From contig CALWWH010000260.1 in the NCBI GenBank assembly GCA_944385195.1, positions 1 through 10,179 on the forward strand: DNA of 10,179 bases, in the 5' to 3' direction. The notes beneath the pieces are model-generated. The model was not told the origin of the DNA and searched no databases. It saw only the letters and a program-made list of their open reading frames with translations. A program made the translations under genes and the position numbers. Within the stretch, counting starts at the first letter, position 1; every line of letters begins with the position of its first letter. This DNA is from an uncultured Oscillospiraceae bacterium. Lineage in GTDB: Bacteria > Bacillota > Clostridia > Oscillospirales > Oscillospiraceae. Shown here in pieces: positions 1 to 6,561 of this stretch.

Positions 1-70
1 GAACAACAGGGCTCGAACCTGTGACCCCCTGCTTGTAAGGCAGGTGCTCTCCCAGCTGAGCTATGCTTCC
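1..70 (-). tRNA. tRNA-Val (anticodon UAC), 3' end cut by the window edge
   Basis: Read on the minus strand, the first 70 nt fit canonical tRNA numbering. The 5' acceptor strand is GGAAGCA, followed by T8-A9, a D arm GCTC/GAGC with GG in the loop, and the anticodon stem CCTGC/GCAGG. The loop CTTACAA gives anticodon UAC (plus positions 35-37), which decodes GUA valine. The T arm is ACAGG-TTCGAGC-CCTGT. Only five bases of the 3' acceptor strand are in the window (TGTTC). They pair imperfectly with the 5' strand: the expected complement of GGAAGCA is TGCTTCC, so one C looks missing, or position 3-70 is an A-C mismatch. The discriminator and 3' tail lie outside. Identity as tRNA-Val is secure; integrity of the acceptor stem is not. 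Confidence 0.95.
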
Positions 71-86
71 GCATTTGAATGGATGT

Positions 87-115
87 ATTATATACGATAT
101 AGCCGGGTTTGTCAA
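87..115 (-). promoter_or_regulatory. Consensus sigma-A-type promoter of the tRNA-Val gene
   Basis: On the minus strand the -35 hexamer is TTGACA (110-115) and the -10 hexamer is TATAAT (87-92), separated by exactly 17 bp. Both hexamers match the bacterial housekeeping consensus at all six positions. Transcription would begin near position 80, about 10 nt before the mature 5' end of the tRNA at 70. This suits a strongly and constitutively expressed stable RNA and means the tRNA does not depend on read-through from the esterase operon upstream. Confidence 0.9.
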
Positions 116-130
116 GGGTAATTTAAAATT

Positions 131-160
131 TGGCAGAGGCAAATCCATTTGCCCCTGCCA
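131..160 (-). terminator. Probable intrinsic terminator of the esterase operon
   Basis: An inverted repeat with arms TGGCAGAGGCAAAT (131-144) and ATTTGCCCCTGCCA (147-160) begins 7 nt after the stop codon of the 394-aa esterase. On the minus-strand transcript it forms about 13 bp around a UGGA loop, with the single mismatch becoming a G-U wobble. The 3' flank is AATTTTAAATT, so the U-tract is short and interrupted. It separates the esterase operon from the tRNA promoter that follows. Confidence 0.7.
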
Positions 161-167
161 AACACGC

Positions 168-1352
168 TTAGAAAATCAGCTGCACGAAGTCGTGCAGGCA
201 CTGGCGCCAGACATACCAATCGTGGACGCCTTGATAGGTCTTGCGAATATGGGTATCCAGATGGGCAGGATCGGCACCAAAGCGCTCACAGATGGCGTCG
301 TCCTGAACAAAGGTCTCCCAGAATGCGTCACTCTCGCCCATCGCCCGGAAAAACACCTTGTAATTCGCTCGGAAGCTGTCGATATCCGTCAGGCATTTCA
401 GATGGGGCTGGGCCTCCAGAGACTCGTCACCACCCATGGTGCGCATGAAGCCGCTGAACAGGCCCAGATAACCAAACAGCTCCGGATGGGTCATGCCGAT
501 GGCGCTGGTCTGCATGCTGCCCATGCTGAGGCCTGCCATCGCTCGGCTCCACTTGTCCCCCTTGACGCGGTACTTTGCTTCGATGAAGGGCATACAGTCC
601 TCCAGGAGCATCTGCGCGAAGGTGTCGGACTTCATTGTCATAGGAGATTCCCTTTTGCCTCGGATCATGCCATTGTTCATGACAACAATCATGGGCTTGC
701 ACTTGCCCGCGGCAATGAGATTGTCTAAAATGAAGTTGGCCTTGGCGTTCCAGACCCAGCTAGTCTCTCCCTCACCGGCGCCGTGCTGAAGGTAGAGGAT
801 GGGATACGTCTCCGTGCCGGTCTCGTAACCAGGCGGGACATAGACAATAGATGTCTCAAAGTTCTCGGTGGCCTTGGACCAGAAGTACTCGTGACAGACC
901 GTGCCGTGGGGCACGTTTTTGATCAGGATGTAATCCATCTCCGGGTCAGGGATGTCCACAAAATTGACTGGATGGCCATAGCTGTAGTAAATTGGCGCCT
1001 GGGGGTGCAGAATATACGCCCCGTCCACACGCCACTCGGTGGCCTTCGGGCCGCTGAACTGGTACGGAAACAGCGCCTCCCAAACACCGTCACCCCGGTC
1101 CGCCAGGTCGATCTCAATGCCCTCTGGCTGCATCAGGACCGTGACCTTATGTGCTTCTTTGGCGATGATACGGAATATCACATCGCCATTCTCCTGCACA
1201 ATCGCGCCGGTGGGCAGAGCTGTGGCCTTTCTCATCCGCTCGCGGAAATCCGTGATACCCTCTGGCACCAACATCTCCGGCCGCAGCTCAGAAAACTGAG
1301 TCGGCAAGCAGGTAAAGGCCCGGTTTTGCATCACTTCTGCGGGTATTTTCAT
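168..1352 (-). CDS. Putative esterase D / feruloyl-esterase-type alpha/beta hydrolase, with N-terminal beta-sandwich domain
   Basis: This 394-aa protein has the layout of XynZ/Fae-type esterases (Esterase family, PF00756). An N-terminal early-set beta-sandwich of about 90 residues (roughly 45-135, including GDVIFRIIAKEAHKVTVLM) is followed by the catalytic alpha/beta-hydrolase domain (about 150-394). The nucleophile motif is GLSMG with Ser276. The catalytic His is probably His377 in GVHDWYVWRQCLHDF, and Asp342 in GESD is a plausible acid. Members of this family hydrolyse esters such as feruloyl-sugar, acetyl or siderophore esters; the substrate here is unknown. No signal peptide or membrane segment is visible, so it should be cytoplasmic, unlike secreted xylanase-linked feruloyl esterases. 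The ATG is preceded by GGAGGAG, which starts immediately after the stop codon of the upstream carboxylesterase (12-nt gap), so the two genes form an operon. A terminator follows directly. Confidence 0.9.
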   Translation of the reverse strand: MKIPAEVMQNRAFTCLPTQFSELRPEMLVPEGITDFRERMRKATALPTGAIVQENGDVIFRIIAKEAHKVTVLMQPEGIEIDLADRGDGVWEALFPYQFSGPKATEWRVDGAYILHPQAPIYYSYGHPVNFVDIPDPEMDYILIKNVPHGTVCHEYFWSKATENFETSIVYVPPGYETGTETYPILYLQHGAGEGETSWVWNAKANFILDNLIAAGKCKPMIVVMNNGMIRGKRESPMTMKSDTFAQMLLEDCMPFIEAKYRVKGDKWSRAMAGLSMGSMQTSAIGMTHPELFGYLGLFSGFMRTMGGDESLEAQPHLKCLTDIDSFRANYKVFFRAMGESDAFWETFVQDDAICERFGADPAHLDTHIRKTYQGVHDWYVWRQCLHDFVQLIF

Positions 1353-1364
1353 GACAACTCCTCC

Positions 1365-2888
1365 CTATTTTTCGATCTTGCCGGCGATGACATAATCCTG
1401 CACAGGGGTCTGGCCGTTGTCGCGGCACTCACAGGTCTCGCCAAAGACCATATGGCAGTGGTCGCCAGCGGTATAGGGACGCCAGGCGGGTACGCCCTCT
1501 CCGTTTGGGTTGGCGTTCTTGGCAAAGTTGGCCCAGGCGCGGGTCATCACGCGGGACAGGTCGAAGTCCACGCCGGTCATGGGACGCCAGCAGCGGCCCA
1601 CGGTGCCGAAGACATACCACAGCTCACTAGAGTGAAAACTACCGTCATTGCTGCCAGGCAAAGCATGGTCAAAGAGATAGACATAGGGGGCCTTCTTACC
1701 GGCCCGAAGCAGGCACTCGCAGAAGGCGCGGTTATTCATCATCATGCCGTGCAGCTGCCCCGCAATGGCCTGGGCGTCGTCGATGGTCTGCACAGGGAAT
1801 TTCTGTAAAAATTCCTGACCATACTGGGCGGTCTGCTGGGCCTTCCACTGGTCGAGATCAGCGATCCTGCCGCCAAACATATTGCCCTCACCGGCGGTGT
1901 TGCCCACCATGAAGGGAATGTCAGGCAGCGTACCGGCCCAGGCCTTGGCGCCACCGCTCTGGGTCAGAACATAGCCATCCAGGATGGTGCCAAAGCGGTA
2001 CTTGGGGAAGATCCCCTTGGCAAAGTCCATTTGCATACCAGGCAGGGCGTTGAGCGCATCGAAGCTCAGCTTGCGCAGCTCATCGGTGCTAGCGCAGCCG
2101 GAGTCTTTTAGCAGCTCGTCTCCCATGGCTGCGGCGTCGCTCAAGGGCAGGCTGCGGCCCATCATATCGCCTGCGCCGGGCTTGGCTACGCTGGCTGAGG
2201 ACATGATAATGCAGCCTGCGATTTCACCCTCGGTCAGTGCAGAGGCAGCCATGGTCTGGACGCTGGAGGCGCCAGCGCTCTGGCCAAAGATGGTAATCCT
2301 GTCCGGGTCGCCGCCGAAGGCCGCGATGTTTCGCCGCACCCAGTGGAAAGCCGCAATCTGATCCATATGGCCATAGTTGCCAGCAGAACCCTCCTCCGCG
2401 ATCAGCTCAGAGTTGGCGTAGAAGCCAAGGATCCCCAGACGGTAATTGCAGGTGACCAGGATGACGCCCTCCCGGCAGAAAGCCTCGCCGTCGAACTCCG
2501 GCTCGCTGCCGTAGCCGCCGGTCAGCGCTCCGCCATGGACCCAGAACAGAACAGGCAGCTTCTCACCACCACCCATGGAAGGGGTCCAGATGTTCAGATA
2601 CAGGCAGTCCTCGCTGCGGGTCTCCTCATGCTGAAAAAACTCCTTGCCATAGAGGCTGTCAACTTCGTGCAGCGCCTGCGGGGCAATACAGCCAAACTCC
2701 ACGCAGTCCTTGACGCCCTCCCAGGGGTCCATCGGCTGGGGACGCCGCCAGCGCAGCTGCCCCACCGGCGGCTTGGCATAGGGTACGCCCTTGTAGACGC
2801 TGAACTTCGGGTCTGCGCCCGCCGCGCCGCGGATCTTACCGCAGTCGGTGGTCACAATCCGGTCAAAATGCGGATAAAAGTTTGCCAT
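1365..2888 (-). CDS. Type-B carboxylesterase (COesterase family), complete
   Basis: This 507-aa protein is of typical length for the carboxylesterase type-B/para-nitrobenzyl esterase family (PF00135), serine hydrolases that cleave carboxylic esters. The oxyanion-hole motif HGGA lies at 118-121 and the family signature EDCLYLNIW at 93-101. The nucleophile elbow is FGQSAGA with Ser204, the acid is probably Glu334 in NTAGEG, and the catalytic His419 is in SFHSSELWYVFGT. The full triad is therefore present. There is no signal peptide, so it is presumably cytoplasmic. The start ATG is supported by AAGGAAGG about 7 nt upstream. It is the first gene of a two-gene operon with the 394-aa esterase, under the promoter at 2924-2952. 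The TAG stop abuts the next gene's ribosome binding site. It is a paralogue of the enzyme at 7711-9231, sharing the HSSE-x-WY and GRCWR-x-MT segments. Its natural substrate cannot be inferred. Confidence 0.95.
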   Translation of the reverse strand: MANFYPHFDRIVTTDCGKIRGAAGADPKFSVYKGVPYAKPPVGQLRWRRPQPMDPWEGVKDCVEFGCIAPQALHEVDSLYGKEFFQHEETRSEDCLYLNIWTPSMGGGEKLPVLFWVHGGALTGGYGSEPEFDGEAFCREGVILVTCNYRLGILGFYANSELIAEEGSAGNYGHMDQIAAFHWVRRNIAAFGGDPDRITIFGQSAGASSVQTMAASALTEGEIAGCIIMSSASVAKPGAGDMMGRSLPLSDAAAMGDELLKDSGCASTDELRKLSFDALNALPGMQMDFAKGIFPKYRFGTILDGYVLTQSGGAKAWAGTLPDIPFMVGNTAGEGNMFGGRIADLDQWKAQQTAQYGQEFLQKFPVQTIDDAQAIAGQLHGMMMNNRAFCECLLRAGKKAPYVYLFDHALPGSNDGSFHSSELWYVFGTVGRCWRPMTGVDFDLSRVMTRAWANFAKNANPNGEGVPAWRPYTAGDHCHMVFGETCECRDNGQTPVQDYVIAGKIEK

Positions 2889-2923
2889 AGCGGAACCTTC
2901 CTTCGTAGTTTGTTAGTTTTATT

Positions 2924-2952
2924 ACTATAACATACTGTCTGTTTTCCGTCAA
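2924..2952 (-). promoter_or_regulatory. Promoter of the two-gene esterase operon
   Basis: On the minus strand the -35 is TTGACG (2947-2952), followed by a 17-bp spacer and the -10 TATAGT (2924-2929). Each differs from consensus at one position. The predicted transcription start is near 2917, about 29 nt before the ATG of the carboxylesterase. The shared GGACGCTGG box (2958-2966) sits 5 bp upstream of the -35, and a TTGGAC-N4-GTCCAA palindrome is centred near -75. Confidence 0.75.
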
Positions 2953-2957
2953 CCCTG

Positions 2958-3000
2958 CCAGCGTCCTAATCTAATAGGGGCAATTTGGACGAAAGTCCAA
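2958..3000 (-). promoter_or_regulatory. Two-box operator-like element upstream of the esterase operon
   Basis: A perfect palindrome TTGGAC-gaaa-GTCCAA occupies 2985-3000 and directly abuts the stop codon of the PucR-type gene (3001-3003). Eighteen bp nearer the promoter lies the 9-mer GGACGCTGG on the minus strand (2958-2966). The same palindrome, 18-bp gap and 9-mer recur upstream of the solute-binding protein gene at 6504-6546. The positions, about -75 and -45 relative to the predicted start, suit activator sites. Binding by the neighbouring PucR protein is inferred from proximity. Confidence 0.65.
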
Positions 3001-4512
3001 TTAATCTTTGATCGCATTCCATAGCCGCAGACTCAGTAGCAGGTTCATCCTTTCTTCTCCTGTCGTGAGGTCTACGCTGCAAAGCTCACGGATGCGGCCC
3101 AGGCGATAGAACAGCGTGCTGCGGCTGATGAAGAGCCGCGCTGCGGCCTCCTTTGGCTGCTCTGGGCCCGCCAGATAGGTTGCCAGAGTATCCAGCAGCG
3201 TACCCTCGTGGTTGCGGTCGTATTGGATCAGCCTTCTCACTGCCGGGTGCAGGTGTTCCCGCTGCAATGCCGGCGGCAGGGTGCAGACGTGGGCAGCAAA
3301 GACCTCAGCGTAGTCCCCCACAGGGGTACTCCCCTGCTGCAGCGCCGTTTTCGCCTCCACCCAGGCATAGGGCAGACGCATAAGGCTGTCCACAGGCCAG
3401 CTGACACCCGCCCTGAGGCCCGAGGCTGCAAGGGTCTCCATCAGCGGCGGCTCCCCCTCGGCAGGATATACCAGCAGCAGCCACTGCTCCTCGGCAAAGG
3501 TCCAGTGGGCCGTGGGATAGGCCTGGCGCAGAGCCTCAAACGACGCCTCCGGGCCTTCGCAGCAGACCAGCCGCATCCCCGGCAGCTCCCGCCAGGCCAA
3601 TTCCTCGATGCGGCTGCGCAGCTCTGGTTCCCGCTCCGGGACTACCCGCAAAAGTTCTGCAAAAAGCAGATTATGCAGCAGAGTACGTTCGTTTGCCTCG
3701 TCCATGCGGCGGTCAATAATGTCAGCGATCAGCTCCGCCAAAGGCTTCATCAGCTGAATCGTAGACCAGTGAAACGCCTGCCAGGAGTTATGGATCACCA
3801 AATGCGCCACATCCAGTCCACGAATGCGTATAGGAACGCAAAGAAGTGTCTTTCCTTTGCTCCAAGCTAGTTCTTGCTGCAACTGCTCGTAATTCGCACA
3901 CAGCGCTAAATAGACGCTGGAGTTGCGTATCTCCGCATACAGCGGCTTTGGGACAACCCCCTCTGCAACAGCAGCATTTAAGCGTTCGTCCGTAAATCGA
4001 TAGGTACCGCCACAGCCCAAAACTCGACCCTTGTCATCCATCAGGAAGGCAGGATTGGTACACAGTCGTTCTGCCAGCTGCACTGCCCAAGCCATGTCGC
4101 AGCCAGCAGCATTGTTGATTCGATCCAGCCCGCGATAATAGCGAAAGTCATCGGCCAGGACGAAGTTGATATGGTTGAGCAGGAGCATCAAATTTTCCAC
4201 ATCCGCCGCCGCATCGATCACAAGGAGATTGCCTGGATAGCTCTCCCGGGTGTAGCTCTTCGGCAAGGGCGCATCGGCGATGCAGATACAGTCATGGGGA
4301 GCTTTTTGGGGATCCTCCGGCAGTTCTGACACCCGTCCCACGAACAAAAAGTCCCGAGAATAGACTCTGCGTTCCATAAAAGATAATTTAATTAATTGCG
4401 CTCCCTGCACCTCTAGCCGTTCATCTTGCAGCCATACAACCTCAGGTTTTGGTTGCTGGGTAACCGGCGTATTATCGTTGCAAGTTCGCTGGATAAAATA
4501 GGACCATTCCAT
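3001..4512 (-). CDS. PucR-family transcriptional regulator (C-terminal HTH)
   Basis: This is a cytoplasmic DNA-binding regulator of about 503 aa. The last 75 residues (about 422-498) match the PucR C-terminal helix-turn-helix domain: LHPAVRRLIQYD, then LLDTLATYLAG, PKEAAARLFISRSTLFYRL and GRIRELC. Residues about 140-265 look like a GAF-type sensory domain (PAFLMDDKGRVLGCGG, LLCVPIRIRGLDVAHLVIH). The N-terminal 130 residues resemble the PucR-type sensor region, and 275-410 is a linker or GGDEF-like segment. PucR proteins commonly regulate purine, amino-acid or nitrogen-compound catabolism as effector-responsive activators. Two ATGs are available. The one at 4518 lies only 3 nt after AGGAGG, whereas the one at 4512 lies 9 nt after it, so I prefer 4512 (MEWSYF). 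It sits between the two targets it probably controls, the solute-binding protein gene and the esterase operon. No strong terminator separates it from the esterases. Confidence 0.9.
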   Translation of the reverse strand: MEWSYFIQRTCNDNTPVTQQPKPEVVWLQDERLEVQGAQLIKLSFMERRVYSRDFLFVGRVSELPEDPQKAPHDCICIADAPLPKSYTRESYPGNLLVIDAAADVENLMLLLNHINFVLADDFRYYRGLDRINNAAGCDMAWAVQLAERLCTNPAFLMDDKGRVLGCGGTYRFTDERLNAAVAEGVVPKPLYAEIRNSSVYLALCANYEQLQQELAWSKGKTLLCVPIRIRGLDVAHLVIHNSWQAFHWSTIQLMKPLAELIADIIDRRMDEANERTLLHNLLFAELLRVVPEREPELRSRIEELAWRELPGMRLVCCEGPEASFEALRQAYPTAHWTFAEEQWLLLVYPAEGEPPLMETLAASGLRAGVSWPVDSLMRLPYAWVEAKTALQQGSTPVGDYAEVFAAHVCTLPPALQREHLHPAVRRLIQYDRNHEGTLLDTLATYLAGPEQPKEAAARLFISRSTLFYRLGRIRELCSVDLTTGEERMNLLLSLRLWNAIKD

Positions 4513-4536
4513 GCTCATCCCCCTCCTGTTATTGTT

Positions 4537-4565
4537 ATTTTATGACGAATTTTGGACAAAGTCAA
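4537..4565 (-). promoter_or_regulatory. Promoter of the PucR-type regulator gene, overlapped by an operator-like site
   Basis: On the minus strand the -35 is TTGACT (4560-4565), followed by a 17-bp spacer and the -10 TAAAAT (4537-4542). The start is expected near 4530, giving a leader of about 18 nt. The segment 4552-4565 reads TTGACTTTGTCCAA. It resembles the TTGGACTTTCGTCCAA operator at the esterase promoter with two bases missing. One intact half-site (GTCCAA) lies in the spacer, so occupancy would block polymerase. That suggests negative autoregulation (inference). Confidence 0.65.
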
Positions 4566-4595
4566 GGGCGGCACGGTTTCTCGTGCCGCCCTTGA
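4562..4595 (-). terminator. Strong hairpin after the solute-binding protein gene
   Basis: A perfect 14-bp inverted repeat, TCAAGGGCGGCACG / CGTGCCGCCCTTGA, surrounds a 6-nt loop and lies 40 nt past the stop codon of the solute-binding protein gene. On the minus strand the 3' flank is only CTTTG, so the U-tract is weak and termination may be incomplete. The outer bases of the 3' arm are also part of the regulator gene's -35 hexamer (4560-4565). It shares the core CGGCACG/CGTGCCG with hairpins at 6570-6599 and 6792-6834. Confidence 0.7.
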
Positions 4596-4635
4596 TGTGA
4601 CTGAATGCTCTGCTCAGATGGAAAACGCACTCCAT

Positions 4636-6417
4636 TCAGCGAAGCAAGTACCGATCATATGCCTGCTGAGTAAGCTCGACAACCCGATCCAGACCTAAAG
4701 TAGTCAGATGCTCCTGGAACTCGCCCCAGGTCTGATCGTTCAGCTCGATCTGGCCCATGATAACTTTGACCATGAACTCGCTGACATAGGTACTGATATC
4801 CGTGACGAGCTTGCCGCGCTCCTCGCCCTCCTCTACCGTCAGAGCCAGGGTACCAGTGGAGTTCCACTCACCGCGCTTGCCCCACAGCTCGTTGTACTTC
4901 TTGCCCTCTTCGTTGACCTGGGACTCCTCGCGCTCGAGCAGGAAAACCACGGTGCCGTTGTGGATCAGATACTGCTCCATGGCGTTGCCGAAGCTGTCCG
5001 GACTATTGGTGATGAAGTCGTACAGCATGGGTTCGCCATCCTCGTTATAGTCGAAAGTAACGCCTTCGATCCCGTAGTTGGAGAGCATGTAGCCTTCCTC
5101 AGAGAAGCGATAGTCGATCCAGCGCATGGTCTGCTCTACATACTCAGAGTCGGCAAAGACAATCGACGAACCAGATGCCAGACCAGAAGAGTACTTGCCA
5201 TTGTGGTAGATCTTACGATCATAGCCCTCGGCCGTGGGCAGAGGCATCAGAGACAGATAGGTGCCCTCTTCCGCCATACCAGCCATGGAAACATAATCGC
5301 CAGCCTGCGTATACATGCCGGGAACAATGCCACTTTCTCCATTGGCAAGACGGTCAGAGTTCCAGCCAAAGCGGACAGAAGGGAAGTCTCGGTCAATCAG
5401 TCCATCTGCATACCAGCCGCTCATAAGCTCCAGATAGTCATACATACCCTGATCGCGATAGGAGCTATGGAGCACATCATCGACATTGATGATGCCGCAG
5501 GGAGCCGCGCCGCCAACAGCATCCTCAGAAGAGAAGTTAAACGCGCCCTCAATGAAGTTCATTGAAGTAGTACCACTAGAACCAAGGTCCAGAGGAGGCG
5601 CGCCGTTGGTCTTATTCTCCTGGAACTGCCGCAGAACGTAATCCCACTCCTCGATGGTCTCAGGCATTTTCAGGCCCAGATCATCCAGCCAGTTTTGGCG
5701 GATCAAATAGCCCGCGAACGCAGACTGGGTACGGTTGTAAACCATTCCGAAGGTTGGCATCGTGCCCTCGTCTGTGTATGCGTTCTTGCGGTTACCCTCA
5801 GAGAGGTTAACCCAGCGCATATAGTTGGGAATCAGCTCCTCGTGCGCCGCGAGATCCACAATGATATCGTCATCAATCGCTGCCTGCCAGCCGCCATTGT
5901 AGTTAAATCCGATGACGCCGGCAGTATCGGGATAATCCTCAGACGCAAACATCAAGGACAGCTGCGTACTATAGTTTGCAACGGAAAAAAGACTCCAGTT
6001 GACACTCACACCGGTGACCTCTTCAATCTTGGCCCAGGCATAGTTGTCGGAGTATGGCTCGCCGGACTGGAGAATCTTGTCGCTTGCAGACTGCCAGACT
6101 TCAATGGTCACCTCACCGGGCGCGCAGATGGGATACTCGCTGCCCTCAGCAAAGCCTTTGGGCATCTGCGTATCAGCCGTTGCGTCAAAGGCATCCGTAG
6201 TTGTCTGTACAGGGTCTTCCTCAGGCTCGTCGCCAGGGTCCTCGACAGGTTCCTCCTCAGGCTCGTCGCTGGGGTCCTCGACAGGTTCCTCCGAAGGCGT
6301 CTGCGTCGCAGGAGGATCTGTGGATTCAGCAGGAGTTGTAGCAGGCTCAGAGCTACAGCCCGCCAGAAGACCCAGCAGCATCAGCGCTGCCAGCAGCATT
6401 GCCAGAGTACGTTTCAT
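4636..6417 (-). CDS. ABC-transporter extracellular solute-binding lipoprotein (LplA/UgpB type)
   Basis: This 593-aa protein begins with a lipoprotein signal peptide: MKR, a hydrophobic stretch, and lipobox LLAGC with Cys21 as the lipidated residue. The mature protein would be anchored on the outer face of the cell membrane. A Thr/Pro/Glu/Asp-rich linker (22-75) contains a 12-residue tandem duplication. The binding domain follows, starting with VTIEVWQSASDK, and includes PETIEEWDYVLRQF and a C-terminal helical part, as in family-1-like binding proteins for oligosaccharide or complex-solute importers. The length slightly exceeds the usual 450-550 aa because of the linker. The start at 6417 is chosen because AAAGGAGG lies 8 nt upstream and the signal peptide begins there; an in-frame ATG at 6471 overlaps the promoter. 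No permease or ATPase gene is adjacent, so the membrane components must be elsewhere. The ligand is unknown. Confidence 0.92.
   Translation of the reverse strand: MKRTLAMLLAALMLLGLLAGCSSEPATTPAESTDPPATQTPSEEPVEDPSDEPEEEPVEDPGDEPEEDPVQTTTDAFDATADTQMPKGFAEGSEYPICAPGEVTIEVWQSASDKILQSGEPYSDNYAWAKIEEVTGVSVNWSLFSVANYSTQLSLMFASEDYPDTAGVIGFNYNGGWQAAIDDDIIVDLAAHEELIPNYMRWVNLSEGNRKNAYTDEGTMPTFGMVYNRTQSAFAGYLIRQNWLDDLGLKMPETIEEWDYVLRQFQENKTNGAPPLDLGSSGTTSMNFIEGAFNFSSEDAVGGAAPCGIINVDDVLHSSYRDQGMYDYLELMSGWYADGLIDRDFPSVRFGWNSDRLANGESGIVPGMYTQAGDYVSMAGMAEEGTYLSLMPLPTAEGYDRKIYHNGKYSSGLASGSSIVFADSEYVEQTMRWIDYRFSEEGYMLSNYGIEGVTFDYNEDGEPMLYDFITNSPDSFGNAMEQYLIHNGTVVFLLEREESQVNEEGKKYNELWGKRGEWNSTGTLALTVEEGEERGKLVTDISTYVSEFMVKVIMGQIELNDQTWGEFQEHLTTLGLDRVVELTQQAYDRYLLR
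6219..6290 (-). repeat. 36-nt tandem duplication in the lipoprotein linker
   Basis: Two adjacent 36-nt copies (6219-6254 and 6255-6290) differ at two positions only. They encode EEPVEDPSDEPE and EEPVEDPGDEPE (residues 43-66 of the solute-binding protein). The unit is a whole number of codons, so copy-number change keeps the frame. It lengthens an acidic, probably extended tether between the lipid anchor and the binding domain. Confidence 0.9.
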
Positions 6418-6470
6418 AGTTATTTCCTCCTTTTGTTGTTTGCGCAATGTAATGGAATGAAACTGTCGCA

Positions 6471-6479
6471 ATTATAGCA
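6471..6479 (-). promoter_or_regulatory. Extended -10 promoter of the solute-binding protein gene
   Basis: On the minus strand TGCTATAAT gives a perfect -10 (TATAAT, 6471-6476) with the TG extension. No good -35 exists at 17 bp; the best is TTGAAG, at an over-long 20-bp distance. A perfect extended -10 with a poor -35, together with operator-like boxes at about -44 and -75, is what an activator-dependent promoter looks like. The leader is about 47 nt. Confidence 0.7.
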
Positions 6480-6503
6480 TGTTTTTTTCGTGAAGTCTTC
6501 AAA

Positions 6504-6546
6504 CCAGCGTCCAAATTGGATCAATTCATATTGGACGCCAGTCCAA
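6504..6546 (-). promoter_or_regulatory. Two-box operator-like element upstream of the solute-binding protein gene
   Basis: The palindrome TTGGAC-gcca-GTCCAA (6531-6546) is followed 18 bp towards the promoter by GGACGCTGG (6504-6512, minus strand). The second box is preceded by TT, so it reads TTGGACGCTGG, a near copy of the palindrome's left half. The starts of the two TTGGAC motifs are 32 bp apart, about three helical turns, placing both on one face of the DNA. Box sequence and spacing match the element at 2958-3000. Confidence 0.65.
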
Positions 6547-6561
6547 TCCCCTATTTGCAGC

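Noticed and set aside
1..170. tRNA gene as an integration site for the cluster
   Set aside because: The genes lie on the 5' side of the tRNA, whereas islands normally join at the 3' end. There is no integrase and no repeat of the tRNA end inside the window.
63..728. Plus-strand open frame of 221 codons starting inside the tRNA
   Set aside because: It begins within the tRNA gene, runs through its promoter and the terminator, and is antisense to the esterase.
783..1808. Plus-strand open frame of 341 codons spanning both leftward esterase genes
   Set aside because: It is antisense to two genes with intact catalytic motifs, crosses their boundary, has no ribosome binding site and no recognisable domain. 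Codon bias of the minus-strand genes explains it.
6418..6471. Earlier ATG (6471) as start of the solute-binding protein
   Set aside because: It would add 18 hydrophilic residues before the lipoprotein signal peptide and overlaps the -10 box; the ATG at 6417 has a perfect AAAGGAGG.
5695..6477. Plus-strand open frame of 260 codons opposite the solute-binding protein gene
   Set aside because: It is antisense to a clear lipoprotein gene and runs through its signal peptide and promoter; the low-complexity Arg-rich part is the reverse of the acidic linker repeat.
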